Shown here: piece by piece, positions 25,213-33,028 of the stretch
Position numbering within the stretch: position 1 is the stretch's first letter
Layout of the letters: each line of letters begins with the position of its first letter
Source of the DNA: Fuerstiella sp.
GTDB taxonomy: Bacteria; Planctomycetota; Planctomycetia; Planctomycetales; Planctomycetaceae
Assembly: GCA_029941865.1 (NCBI GenBank)
Contig: JAPYTO010000050.1
Location: forward strand, 1 to 33,028
Length of the DNA: 33,028 bases
Direction: 5' to 3'
Notes under the pieces: model-generated
Seen by the model: only the letters and a program-made list of their open reading frames with translations
Database searches by the model: none
What the model was told of the DNA's origin: nothing
Position numbers and translations under genes: made by a program

Positions 25213-25926
25213 TCACGGTCCGGTGATTTCACAATCCGGCAACGCCGTTGTCAGACGCTCCAGACCCGACTCCGAAATATTCGTCCGTTTCAAAGTGAGC
25301 GTTTCCAGCGTCTTGAGTTTTAACAGGTGAACGATGCCGGCGTCACTGACCTGAGTGTCGCTCAGCCTCAATGACTTGAGTTTGGAAAAATGCACCACAT
25401 GCTCCAGTCCGGCGTCGGTGATCGCGTTCTTGCGAAGCATCAGCGTCTGAAGATTCTTTAATGGTTTCAGCTGAACCAATCCCTTGTCAGTGACTTTGGT
25501 GCTGGTGAGACTGAGAAGTCTGAGGTTGACCAGATTCTTCAGGTGGACCAATCCCTTGTCCGTGACACGCGTGTCGGACATTCTCAGCCACATGAGCTGC
25601 GAGAGCTTCTGCAGGTGTTTCAAGCCCTGATCCGTCACCGAAACGCCGTCCAGATTCAGGTGTGTCATGGATTTCAATCCCGCCAGATGCGTCAGGGCGT
25701 CTTCGGTAAACCTGCCAGCCGTGGTGAAGGAGACCGAATCAACCGTGCCCTGCTCATTCAATTCCAGCACGGCCCCGACTGTTTTGAGTGCCGCGACAGA
25801 TTCGGGGGAATCCGGTTTTGGATCCTGAGCGGCGGTCAACGCGGCTGGCAAGCTGAGCAATGCGAGCGCCGTAAGGCAGCTCAGGGCACGGCGATGTTTC
25901 AGTTGGCGTTTGGTCTGTTTTTTCAT
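25213..25926 (-). CDS. Secreted leucine-rich-repeat protein
   Basis: A 237-residue protein with a basic start (MKKQTKRQLKHRR), a signal hydrophobic stretch (CLTALALLSLPAALTAA) and about seven 24-residue leucine-rich repeats over residues 60-230. The repeats have the pattern LKxLxxLxLxxTxVTDKGLxxL (for example VTDQGLKHLQKL, VTDKGLVHLKNL, ITDAGLEHVVHF). This cysteine-free internalin-like or RNI-like type is very common in Planctomycetota. It probably mediates protein binding in the periplasm or on the cell surface; no partner can be named. AAAGG lies about 6 nt upstream of the ATG. It is the last gene of a same-strand series after the BNR_4 protein, 169 bp downstream of it, with a repeat element in the gap. 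Confidence 0.9.
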   Translation of the reverse strand: MKKQTKRQLKHRRALSCLTALALLSLPAALTAAQDPKPDSPESVAALKTVGAVLELNEQGTVDSVSFTTAGRFTEDALTHLAGLKSMTHLNLDGVSVTDQGLKHLQKLSQLMWLRMSDTRVTDKGLVHLKNLVNLRLLSLTSTKVTDKGLVQLKPLKNLQTLMLRKNAITDAGLEHVVHFSKLKSLRLSDTQVSDAGIVHLLKLKTLETLTLKRTNISESGLERLTTALPDCEITGP

Positions 25927-26020
25927 ACTGGCCTTTCTTTGAGGCTTTGCGTAGGGATGGGACGGCTCATCACAAGGATATTTTTCTACCGTGTATTACG
26001 CTGACGTGCGACCGGTGACC

Positions 26021-26095
26021 GCGAAGGGCGCATTCTGGCCTGAGAAACCGGCATGCTCAGGAGCCAGAGCGTTTCACGAGAAAAAGTAATATGGT
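26021..26095 (-). repeat. Post-stop element, copy A
   Basis: About 75 bp lying directly after the stop codon of the BNR_4 gene (26096). It aligns along its length with 27681-27756, including the identical 19-bp stretch GCCTGAGAAACCGGCATG plus flanks, GAGCCAGA and AAGTAA. An internal CCTGAG/CTCAGG can pair. Confidence 0.75.
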
Positions 26096-27595
26096 CTAGT
26101 TGTTGGTGGGAATTGATTCGACCGGGTCGAGCATCGTGCCTTCGTGCAGCAGGAATGCTCTCGCTTTGGGAACGTTATGATCGTTCCAGCCGTAGAACAG
26201 AAGCATACCGTCGACGATGCTTCCGTCGGGCCGCCTGACGGGCTGAATGTTGTTGTATATCCAGCCAGGATACTGCGACGTGTCGGGAATCAGGTCACGT
26301 TGCTTCTGCCACGTGTTTCCCTGATCAGAGGACGTCCATTCTTCGATCAATCCGCCACCGTGTTTGTCCATGTACCCGTATTCTTTTCTCGATTCGGTGC
26401 CTGTTTCTCCCGTGAAACCCTGAGTTTCCAGATAGCCATCCCCGACGATCAGGTAAGCGTGCAGTGTTCCCTCATTGTCTCTACTCAAATGGCAACTGTT
26501 CCACTGGTGGTTCGAATGGGTGATCGGCGTTTGCTTCCATGCGCCATTCGCCCGCCGCACGTAGTAGTAGCGGTGGTCTTCGAGCGTGTCCTCGGACAGC
26601 ACATGCAAAAACGCAGGGGCGCCATTTTCATCCAGCATGATTGTCGGCGGCACACCCGCTCCGCGTCCTTCAGTATTCCAGATGCGGCAAGTCGCATCCG
26701 CGGTGTCCGCGTCAATCGGCGTTTTCATTCGCGTCCCGTCAAAATTGCTGACGGCATGCGTTTCCAGATCGATCTTCACGTAGTACAGGTTGTACTTCCA
26801 ATCGTTCCGCACCGGCTGATCGTAGCGGGCATTGTAGAGACGCTTTGGATCGTTCGATTTCACGTCATCGTACGAGGTGAAAACCACGTGTAAAAATCGC
26901 CCATCCGCGCTCGTCAGTTTCGATTGATACGACGACCACTCCAGCCGCCCGGCGATGTCCATGTCCGTCACATCCTGAGCGGGCCCCGTCCAGGTTTCCC
27001 CGTTGTCCTCTGAAATCCGATAGGTCCATGAACTGGAATGCCCGTCCGTCCGGTAGTAGACCAACTCCCGATCGCCGGATATCCGGAACGCCGTGGGATA
27101 GGAGATTCCCTTCGCAATCTGCGGCGCCTTCCACCATGCGTCAAGGCCAGCGCCGATGTCCGCGGGCCGCTTCGAAATCAAGTGCGTGCCTGGTTTCCTG
27201 TGGCAGCCGTAGAGCACATGCAGAAAGTTATCCTCGTCAGCCCAGATCACAGGCGCGTAATGGTGATCCTTGTGCGCCGGCCCGAGCGTCACGACGTCCG
27301 AGAATTTCCGGGTCGTCGGGTCATAGGTAATCGCCATCGGAATCGTCTTTGCCGACTTCGCCGGCGTCCCGGCCTTTCCTCCACCTTTGAAGACGATATG
27401 AACCTTGCCGTTCAGGTAGACGGACTGGGGCCGCTGCCGCCGATCATAAAGCATCTTGATCGACCCGCCCTCGCCAAAGGCCTGAATCCGGGCCTTCCCG
27501 CCATTGACCGGAGAATCGGCGCCAACCACCGCGTCAACCGCGCAGAGACTGATGCCAGGCAGGAGGAAAAACACGATTGTGGGTGTTCGCAGCAT
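26096..27595 (-). CDS. Secreted BNR_4-type beta-propeller protein, candidate polysaccharide lyase
   Basis: A 499-residue exported protein with a signal peptide (MLRTPTIVFFLLPGISLCAV). It has propeller repeats of the BNR type: HIVFKGGGK, LHVLYGCH, YRISEDNGETW, LHVVFTSYDD and WTSSDQGNTW. Pfam BNR_4 includes ulvan lyases of PL24/PL25 and the related GH145. His112 and His132 lie 20 residues apart, and Tyr166 (SYP) and Arg182 lie 16 apart. From memory these spacings match the catalytic His/His and Tyr/Arg pairs of the PL25 lyase PLSV_3936. The surrounding uronyl hydrolase and sulfatases support a role on a sulfated uronic-acid polymer, but the family also contains proteins with other or unknown activities. 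ATG 27595 has AAGGA about 10 nt upstream. The gene lies 161 bp downstream of the flavin oxidoreductase. Confidence 0.82.
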   Translation of the reverse strand: MLRTPTIVFFLLPGISLCAVDAVVGADSPVNGGKARIQAFGEGGSIKMLYDRRQRPQSVYLNGKVHIVFKGGGKAGTPAKSAKTIPMAITYDPTTRKFSDVVTLGPAHKDHHYAPVIWADEDNFLHVLYGCHRKPGTHLISKRPADIGAGLDAWWKAPQIAKGISYPTAFRISGDRELVYYRTDGHSSSWTYRISEDNGETWTGPAQDVTDMDIAGRLEWSSYQSKLTSADGRFLHVVFTSYDDVKSNDPKRLYNARYDQPVRNDWKYNLYYVKIDLETHAVSNFDGTRMKTPIDADTADATCRIWNTEGRGAGVPPTIMLDENGAPAFLHVLSEDTLEDHRYYYVRRANGAWKQTPITHSNHQWNSCHLSRDNEGTLHAYLIVGDGYLETQGFTGETGTESRKEYGYMDKHGGGLIEEWTSSDQGNTWQKQRDLIPDTSQYPGWIYNNIQPVRRPDGSIVDGMLLFYGWNDHNVPKARAFLLHEGTMLDPVESIPTNN

Positions 27596-27680
27596 AAGGG
27601 TTTATTCCTTGTGTTTAGAGCACTTGATTTTAGTCAACCGTGTACAGCGCTGTGCCGCTGATTCACACTGATTAGTGGCG

Positions 27681-27756
27681 GCGAAGGACGCGTTTCAGCC
27701 TGAGAAACCGGCATGTCCACGAGCCAGACCGGTTCATAGGGAATAAGTAAATTGCT
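27681..27756 (-). repeat. Post-stop element, copy B
   Basis: About 76 bp directly following the stop codon (27757-27759) of the flavin oxidoreductase gene. It is a diverged copy of 26021-26095 in the same orientation relative to its gene. Its end nearest the stop codon, AATAAGTAAATTGCT, also recurs inverted at 14433-14447. Confidence 0.75.
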
Positions 27757-29181
27757 TTAGCCGGTCTGTTTCGCGTTCTTCAGCTGTTCCCATTCAGGAC
27801 GCTCTTTGTAAAAAGGATCGAGTGGGTAGCAGCCGCTCACCATTCCATTTCGTGGCGCGGTCGTGCAGTCGCTGAAGGTACGACACACTTTCTTGCGCGT
27901 CATCACTTTCCCGGCCAGAACGTCCGCCGGCAGTTCCGGATAAGAGAACACCATTCGGCCCAGACCCACCGAATCGGCCCAGCCACTGCGAACCACACCC
28001 TGGGCGACATGAGGCAACCATTCCTGCAGATACGTGTAGCCGGAACCAACAAAGACCATGTCGGGATGTTGTCGTTTCAGTTCCGCTGTTGTCTGAATTT
28101 GCCGTGCCACCCCAACCAGTGGATCTTCGGGAGGCTGATAGCCATCACTCGGTGGAAAGTAAGCGGGACGTTGAATGTGTGGATTGTAGTACGGGCTGCC
28201 GGCCGTGGTGCAGACCAGCCGAATCCCCAGTGATTCCAGGAGCGAAAGAAACTTCGACGGCTCAGCAAGGTCGATCCCGCCGCCCGTTCCGTCTCCGCCA
28301 AATGCCAGTCGAGGATCACCGTTCTCCTCTGGCACACCAACACGACCTTCTCCTGCTCGATACGGCAGAAAATCGAAGACACTGACACGGACGCCGATCT
28401 GCAAACCGGACGTGCAACCTCGAACTCCTTCGACGATCTCGCGCAGAAACCGCGTCCGGTTCTCAAAGCTACCACCGAATTTTCCCGGTCGGTCAACGCC
28501 GCTCAGCAACTCATGACCCAGGTATCCATGACAGTGTTTGACATCAACAAATCGAAATCCAGCTTTCTCGGCCAGCGCCGCCGCCTTAACAAAGTCCTCG
28601 ATCAGTCGGGACAGTTCGTCATCGCTGAACATCGCTGAGTCATCAGTAATACCGAGGCGGGCATCCAGTGAAGGATTGCGTTGGACTGTCCGTGGCTCGC
28701 TTTGATCCTTGCGGTTCGGTCGGGCAAAGCGGCCAGAGTGTGTCAATTGCAATCCAACCAACAGATCGCCTGACGTTCCGAAATCCGCCTCATGGGCACT
28801 GATGAGCTCGGTGCGTAGTGACTCGATTTCCGAAAGGTTTGCGTCATTGATAAGCAGTTGATTGGGATTTGCTCGCCCATCATGTCGCACCGCAACTGCC
28901 TCACCGCCCCACATTAATTTGGCCCCGCTGCGCCCAAAGTTTCGCCAACGGCGTCGTGTGAGCTCAGTCGGTTTACCGTCGGGCGTCCCATCCCAACCTT
29001 CCATGGGCAGGATGCAGAATCGATTCCCGATTCTGAAGTCATGAACGTCGATTGATTGAGCCAGCGGCGAATCGGGGCCGCTCTCCACCGAATCGTCGCA
29101 GGGAAGATCGACCTCAAGCTCACTCAGGTAGCGTGTAAACTCGGCGTGAGTCTTGAAACTGGCAACGCGTGGATAAGCCAT
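27757..29181 (-). CDS. NADH:flavin oxidoreductase, Old Yellow Enzyme family
   Basis: A 474-residue FMN-dependent TIM-barrel protein. The FMN-site opening is [15 protein letters not shown] (51-65). [13 protein letters not shown] is at 143-155, the substrate-site [12 protein letters not shown] at 216-227 (His216/His218/Tyr220), and [11 protein letters not shown] at 236-246. VGSGYT and GLGRM, which hold the flavin phosphate, are near the C-terminus. It ends with a cysteine-containing tail (CRTFSDC...GCY) somewhat like the iron-sulfur loop of longer family members, but without their spacing. ATG 29181 is the start because AGGAG (29190-29194) lies 8 nt upstream; the GTG at 29190 overlaps that site. 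Family members reduce activated double bonds or act on modified sugars and amines; the substrate is unknown. The gene leads the unit with the BNR_4 and LRR genes, and a decayed AraC gene lies divergently upstream. Confidence 0.92.
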   Translation of the reverse strand: MAYPRVASFKTHAEFTRYLSELEVDLPCDDSVESGPDSPLAQSIDVHDFRIGNRFCILPMEGWDGTPDGKPTELTRRRWRNFGRSGAKLMWGGEAVAVRHDGRANPNQLLINDANLSEIESLRTELISAHEADFGTSGDLLVGLQLTHSGRFARPNRKDQSEPRTVQRNPSLDARLGITDDSAMFSDDELSRLIEDFVKAAALAEKAGFRFVDVKHCHGYLGHELLSGVDRPGKFGGSFENRTRFLREIVEGVRGCTSGLQIGVRVSVFDFLPYRAGEGRVGVPEENGDPRLAFGGDGTGGGIDLAEPSKFLSLLESLGIRLVCTTAGSPYYNPHIQRPAYFPPSDGYQPPEDPLVGVARQIQTTAELKRQHPDMVFVGSGYTYLQEWLPHVAQGVVRSGWADSVGLGRMVFSYPELPADVLAGKVMTRKKVCRTFSDCTTAPRNGMVSGCYPLDPFYKERPEWEQLKNAKQTG

Positions 29182-29189
29182 CAGATGCA

Positions 29190-29194
29190 CTCCT
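29190..29194 (-). promoter_or_regulatory. Ribosome-binding site that fixes the flavin oxidoreductase start
   Basis: AGGAG on the minus strand, 8 nt before ATG 29181. It rules out the upstream GTG at 29190, which overlaps this site. Confidence 0.7.
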
Positions 29195-29361
29195 GCAACA
29201 ATTGCTGCGGGGCAACGCCAATCGATTTCAGGATTTCAAGGTCCGAAGAAGGACGATGCGGAAAATCCGGATGATTAATGCTGTTGTCAATCATGCCATG
29301 TTTCTTCAGGAAGTTTGCTGCTGAATGTTTTCTTGGGAGGATACTCACAAGCGGGGCCGGC

Positions 29362-29640
29362 GTCCTGGAGAATTGGGCCTTTCTTTGCTTTGCAATTCGG
29401 GCAAGCCCGTCATGAAGCCCCCGACAACCCAGAGATCCCTGATAGCACGACTGCCCATTTGGGGCGTTTGCGTCCTGAAGAGATTTGCCCCTTTGCTCAG
29501 CACGCATCTGCCGTGCCGCGTTCTATGTCGCAAGATTCACTTTGCACATCGGGGCCAAAAGATCGCCTTCGCATGCGTGTTCAACGATCACTCAACATTC
29601 TGCCGCCAGTTCTGACGGCAGAACGGCATGTCGCGTTCAA
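29362..29640 (+). pseudogene. AraC-family regulator remnant, paralogue of the gene at 21555
   Basis: Three blocks align collinearly with the AraC gene. Block 29362-29482 matches 21505-21625 with no indel, ATG matching ATG at 29412. Block ~29488-29560 matches ~21853-21925. Block 29561-29634 matches 22286-22359. Between blocks 222 bp and then 360 bp are missing. Both losses are multiples of three, so a 68-codon frame from ATG 29412 (MKPPTTQRSLIARLP...) remains open until a TGA at 29612-29614. The sensing domain and the first DNA-binding helix-turn-helix are gone, leaving only FNDHSTFCRQF of the second. The similarity reaches about 50 bp upstream of the ATG, so more than the reading frame was copied. 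It probably once regulated the divergent oxidoreductase unit. Confidence 0.88.
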
Positions 29641-29711
29641 ACAAAAACTGCCACTCCGGAAATCAGTGAAGCTGCGGGCCAGTGACGATAAACGAGCATA
29701 AGCGAATGCTG

Positions 29712-30059
29712 CTAAAGAGCGTCGATGTACCAGAGCAGCGTAAGGGCTGTGCCGAACACGATAATGATGCCTGCTGCGGCGATGTAATTACGTCGTGCGA
29801 CGGCACCAATGGCGGTCACAAGAAAACCGAACGCCGTGATGAAGTTGAATGTTTGGAGTTCGAAGCCCACAAGACGGTTCGTCACGCCTGAGTGAACCAG
29901 GAACGCACCCAGCAATACGCACAAGAGACCAAATAGAATTCGCAGGAAAGTCAGCTTCGGGAGTGGCGGACATGGTTGCTCTACTGTTTCCTTTGCCTCA
30001 GGAGCTCTGAATGGATTGTCGGAAATAAAATTCATTGTCAGTGCCACGACCTGGTTCAT
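29712..30059 (-). CDS. Small membrane protein, function unknown
   Basis: A 115-residue protein with three hydrophobic helices (about 40-58, 68-88 and 93-112: LRILFGLLCVLLGAFLV, FNFITAFGFLVTAIGAV, YIAAAGIIIVFGTALTLLWY). The N-terminal segment reads DNPFRAPEA, like the NPYxAP-type leader seen on many small Planctomycetota membrane proteins. ATG 30059 is preceded by a G-rich stretch (GGGGGA); ATG 30035 (MNFISDNPF) is an alternative. It follows the deleted sulfatase by 62 bp on the same strand. I do not recognise a named family. Confidence 0.65.
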   Translation of the reverse strand: MNQVVALTMNFISDNPFRAPEAKETVEQPCPPLPKLTFLRILFGLLCVLLGAFLVHSGVTNRLVGFELQTFNFITAFGFLVTAIGAVARRNYIAAAGIIIVFGTALTLLWYIDAL

Positions 30060-30121
30060 GCTGGTCCCCCGCGCCGATCAAAACAGCCATCGCGGCAAGT
30101 CGGATGTCGACGATCCGATCC

Positions 30122-31403
30122 TTACCAGTGTCGATCGATAATCGCCTGAATCTGCGGATACTTTGCATCCGTTTCGTTCAACTTTGTTCGCGTCTGACGC
30201 AATTCAACCTTTAGGGCGTCGATGATCGATTTGTATTGAGCGTCTCCATACAGATTGTGCATCTCAAACGGGTCTTCCTGCAAATCGTAGAACTCCCAGG
30301 CGACTGGAGTCTGCTCACTTCCGTCCGGCCGACAACCGTAGAAAAAGATCAGCTTGTACCGTTCGCTGCGAACCCCAAAGTGACCGGGCACCTGCAAGTT
30401 GTGGGCTAAATGCATCCAGTAGCGATAATAAGTGGATGTTCGCCAGTCCTTCGGTTTTGGCTCGCCATTCAATGCTGCGGCAAAGCTGCGTCCCTGCATC
30501 GCCGCGGGAACCGTTGCACCAGCCAGTGCTAACATCGTCGGGGCGAAATCTGTGTTGTTGATCAGCCATCCGTTGGTCGAACCGGGAGTGACAGTTTCGG
30601 GACAGCACACAATAAACGGCATTCGCATTGACTCGTCAAACATCCACCGTTTGTCCGTGAAGTCGTGCTCGCCCAGTAAAAATCCCTGGTCGCCCGTGTA
30701 GATGATGATCGTGTTCTCCAACTCGCCTGACTGGTGCAGATACTCGACCAGTCCTGAGCCACTCCAGACTGATATCCGTGATAACGTCGCTTGAATGTCC
30801 CTTCGTCGTAATCTTGTTCTGAGTCCAGGGCGACGCGCCACGAACGCGAAACACAGGGTCGAAATAAGCGCCCTGGTTCGGCAGCACACAGTAGTAGTCA
30901 AAGGCTGCAGGCTCCTGCCTTAAGTGCCATTTCCCGATCATTGCCGTTTCGTATCCAGCGTCGCCCATGGCCGCCGGTAAGTACTGCTTATCGGCTGGCA
31001 GAGTGCCGGTCAAATCCAGCACGCCGTTCGTTTGCGAATACTGCCCGGTAAGAATGCTGGCACGGCTGGGAGTGCAGATCGAGTTATTACAAAACACGCG
31101 ATCGAATCGCATCCCCCGCTTGGCGAGTGCGTCGATGTTTGGAGTTGGATCAAGACCGGCCAGCCGACCGCCGTAGGCACCAATCGCCTGAGTCGTATGG
31201 TCATCCGACATAATGAACAGAATATTACAGCGAATTTCGCTGCCTCGTGGCCGCGATTGACGTGTTTCAATAGCAGAACGCGTGCCCTCACGAGCCAGAA
31301 ATGGTTTCGTCAATTTGTAAACTGTTCCAGGCCGCTCGGCACCATCCGCGTCGGCGGAGAGTGCGAGTGCTGCAAGCAGGGCAATACACCAAAGACACTT
31401 CAT
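30122..31403 (-). pseudogene. Sulfatase with internal deletion and frame change
   Basis: The first ~216 codons (31403 to about 30756) encode a signal peptide, NILFIMSDDHTTQAIGAYGG, an intact formylglycine motif C-T-P-S-R with ASILTGQYS, and KWHLRQEPAAFDYY, resembling N-acetylglucosamine-6-sulfatase-like enzymes. The frame then jumps from ISLEWL (to 30756) to LVEYLHQSGELENTIIIYTGDQGF in another frame (from 30751), and continues with an intact C-terminal half to 30122 (DKRWMFDESMRMPF). The normal middle of roughly 100 residues, which carries the Lys/His substrate residues of sulfatases, is absent. The gene therefore cannot make an active enzyme unless the sequence is wrong. Its start overlaps the stop of the upstream sulfatase (ATGA at 31400-31403). 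Confidence 0.88.
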
Positions 31404-32886
31404 CGTGAGTTCTTCTTCCTTCCCAGTTCGTACACCGGGCCCTCGGCACGGATTTCTGCGTGCAGAGCGACCATCTTCTTCTTTGTCACTTCGAATCGAC
31501 GCGGTTCAACTTCGGCCAGATTGGTCGTTTCCGATCCATCCTGCGCCACGTTAAACATTTCGAACCGACCAAGTTCAGCTTGCTTGATGAACTCCATGAT
31601 CGTCCAATCCGCAGGCTGCCTTGCATCGGCCACGGCCCCGGGATCGACCTGAGGCAACATCGTGGCCACCATCTTATAGTCTCCATCGCGCATGGCGACC
31701 TCGTACCCACCGCGTGCGTGCCACAACCACCACATCATCGGACGTTCACGCGATACGGGTTTACCGTCAACGAGCGCTGGGAACACATTAGCGCCGTCGA
31801 TGACCCTGCCGTTGGTGGGTGATTTTACTCCGGCCGCCGCACTCAGCGTCGGCAGCCAATCGGTGCCATTGATGGGCTCGGAACTTTCCGCCCCCGCCTT
31901 GATCTTCCCCGGCCAGCGAACAATACCGGGGACACGAATTCCCCCATCGTGAATATGCCCCTTGGCACCTCGCAGATCGCCTGGTGATCCGAAACAGGTT
32001 GGCGTGCGATGCTCGGGCCCATTGTCCGATGTGAACACCACGATTGTGTTGTCGGACAGACCTTGATCGTCCAGAAACGTCAGCAGTCGGCCAATATGAT
32101 GGTCCAGCATCGTGACACAACCGTAGTAGAGCGGCACCTTGTCCCATTTCGGATTTCGTTTCACCTGTTCGCCACCATAGCTGGTCGCCCTGGCCGCGTG
32201 CAACGCCGCTTCATTTTTGTGCCTGAAAACTCTTCCGCGGCCACGACCGGTGTATGTGGTTCACTGAACCACAGGCAGGTAAAAAAGGGTTTGGTCTCGT
32301 CTCGTTCTTCAAGCCATTGAATCGCCTCGTCCACGACGATCTCGCTCATCCATCCCTGAACTTTGCCAACGTCGTTTCCGTTGCGTTTGAAGGTCGTTGG
32401 ATCTTTGCCGAAGTTCGATTTGTTGGCGAACCAGTGGTCAAATCCCTGATCACCCGGATAGGGTTGATTGCCCGAATCGAAATCACCCGAACAATGCCAC
32501 TTGCCGGCAAACATCGTTTCGTAGCCAACAGATTTCAACCGTTCCGCGATGGTCACTTCCTGACGGGGAATGTGCAGAGGCTTGAAGCGCGCGAAGTCGT
32601 ACATTCCCACTCGGTAGGGGCTGCGACCTGTCAACATGCCCGCGCGAGCCGGCGAGCAATTCGGACTGGCCGCATAGCAGTGTGTCAGCCGAACTCCCTG
32701 CGCGGCGAGTCGATCCAGATTCGGACTTTGAATCGCTCGGGATCCGAAACAGCCCAGGTCCGCATATCCCATGTCATCCGCTAACAGAAACACAATGTTC
32801 GGCGGCGGCTGTGCGACGGCAGCCTGCGCCATCGCACAGGACAAGTAAATGGTCAATGCAAAAGATGAAAAGATTCGACTGGTCAT
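31400..32886 (-). pseudogene. Arylsulfatase-A-like sulfatase interrupted by a single-base frameshift
   Basis: The N-terminal part (from ATG 32886) has a signal peptide, NIVFLLADDMGYADLGCFG, and formylglycine motif C-S-P-A-R with AGMLTG. AGKWHCSG and CLWFSEPHTPV are also intact. It runs into AAEEF and then leaves frame at a run of four T on the minus strand (+ strand 32226-32229). The other frame continues without a gap as RHKNEAALHAARATSYGG to YYGCVTMLDHHIGRLL, FTSDNGPEHRT and the stop at 31400. Restoring one T gives a complete protein of about 495 residues. This could be a true null mutation, phase variation at a short T-run, or a sequencing error. The gene is otherwise intact and is coupled by ATGA to the following sulfatase. 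Confidence 0.88.
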
Positions 32887-32967
32887 GTGCTCTTATGCCT
32901 CTTCGTTCGTGTTTGTTCAGTCGCTCTGATGAAGAACGCCACCAGGTCCCAGGGCGCTCAGGCGTTT

Positions 32968-33028
32968 TTATTTCTTGTAGAACTGCGTCTTGCCCGACAG
33001 CACATCAGCCCAGCGGATGGGCTTTGTC
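32968..33028 (-). CDS. C-terminal end of a gene cut by the window edge
   Basis: The minus-strand frame entering from the right edge encodes TKPIRWADVLSGKTQFYKK and ends at TAA (32970-32968), 81 bp before the start of the frameshifted sulfatase. It probably belongs to the same transcription unit. Only 19 residues are visible and I do not recognise a family. Confidence 0.55.
   Translation of the reverse strand, partial: TKPIRWADVLSGKTQFYKK

Larger units (their letters stand above)
29182..29711. other. Intergenic stretch holding a decayed AraC gene
   Basis: This lies between the start of the flavin oxidoreductase and the stop of the small membrane protein. The 180 bp next to the oxidoreductase (29182-29361) should contain its promoter, but no clear elements are seen. 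The rest is the AraC remnant listed separately. Confidence 0.6.

Noticed and set aside
32215-32240. Programmed -1 frameshifting as an explanation for the broken sulfatase
   Set aside because: The site GAG TTT TCA lacks a standard slippery heptamer and no stable downstream stem was found; loss of one T is simpler.
32931-32968. A terminator-like AACGCC...GGCGTTTTTA on the plus strand near the right edge
   Set aside because: The stem is only about 6 bp with a loop of about 20 nt, and there is no plus-strand gene for it to end.

Overview
This window looks like a chromosomal segment of a member of the Planctomycetota, probably marine or from another polysaccharide-rich habitat. The evidence is the gene content. 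There is a DUF1549/DUF1553 plus DUF1501 gene pair, a giant PVC-type CxxCH heme-binding protein, a metallopeptidase-ThuA fusion and five sulfatase loci of the formylglycine type, along with many dispersed hairpin repeats. GC content is in the mid-fifties by eye. I do not assign a genus.

Layout. A tRNA-Lys(CTT) lies at the left edge (minus strand), followed by about 0.8 kb with no recognisable gene. An Nramp-like transporter (898-2592, +) converges on a minus-strand pair encoding a DUF1549/DUF1553 protein and a DUF1501 protein (6368 down to 2657). After a stretch of repeats come a fatty-acid-hydroxylase/sterol-desaturase-type membrane protein and a large secreted metallopeptidase-ThuA protein (both minus). 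Two plus-strand sulfatases overlap at 10319-13226. They are followed by a small secreted ABM-like protein (minus) and a 1334-residue SGNH/beta-propeller/discoidin/heme protein (plus), which ends at a strong hairpin terminator. From 18992 to the right edge nearly everything is on the minus strand. In order these are a sulfatase and a LamG/DUF1080-like protein, with a divergent AraC regulator; an SDR and a GH88-type unsaturated uronyl hydrolase with a 4-bp overlap; an LRR protein; a BNR_4-type beta-propeller protein; an Old Yellow Enzyme-type oxidoreductase; a decayed second copy of the AraC gene; a small membrane protein; two sulfatases that are both broken; and the tail of a further gene.

How the genes may work together. 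The intact sulfatases resemble sulfamidase-like and iduronate-2-sulfatase-like enzymes. Together with the GH88-type hydrolase, a sugar-acid-type SDR and a BNR_4 propeller carrying the His/His and Tyr/Arg spacing remembered for PL25 ulvan lyases, they suggest breakdown of a sulfated, uronic-acid-containing polysaccharide such as ulvan or a glycosaminoglycan-like polymer. This is inference from family membership. No SusC/SusD pair or sulfatase-maturing enzyme is visible.

Non-coding structure is a second theme. At least three unrelated repeat families occupy gene ends: GTAG-headed inverted hairpins that look like REP/BIME elements, a CTCTCC-type family with near-identical copies 3-9 kb apart, and a ~75-bp element found directly after the stop codons of two neighbouring genes. 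The segment from about 29.3 to 32.9 kb holds three broken genes and looks like a locus in decay.
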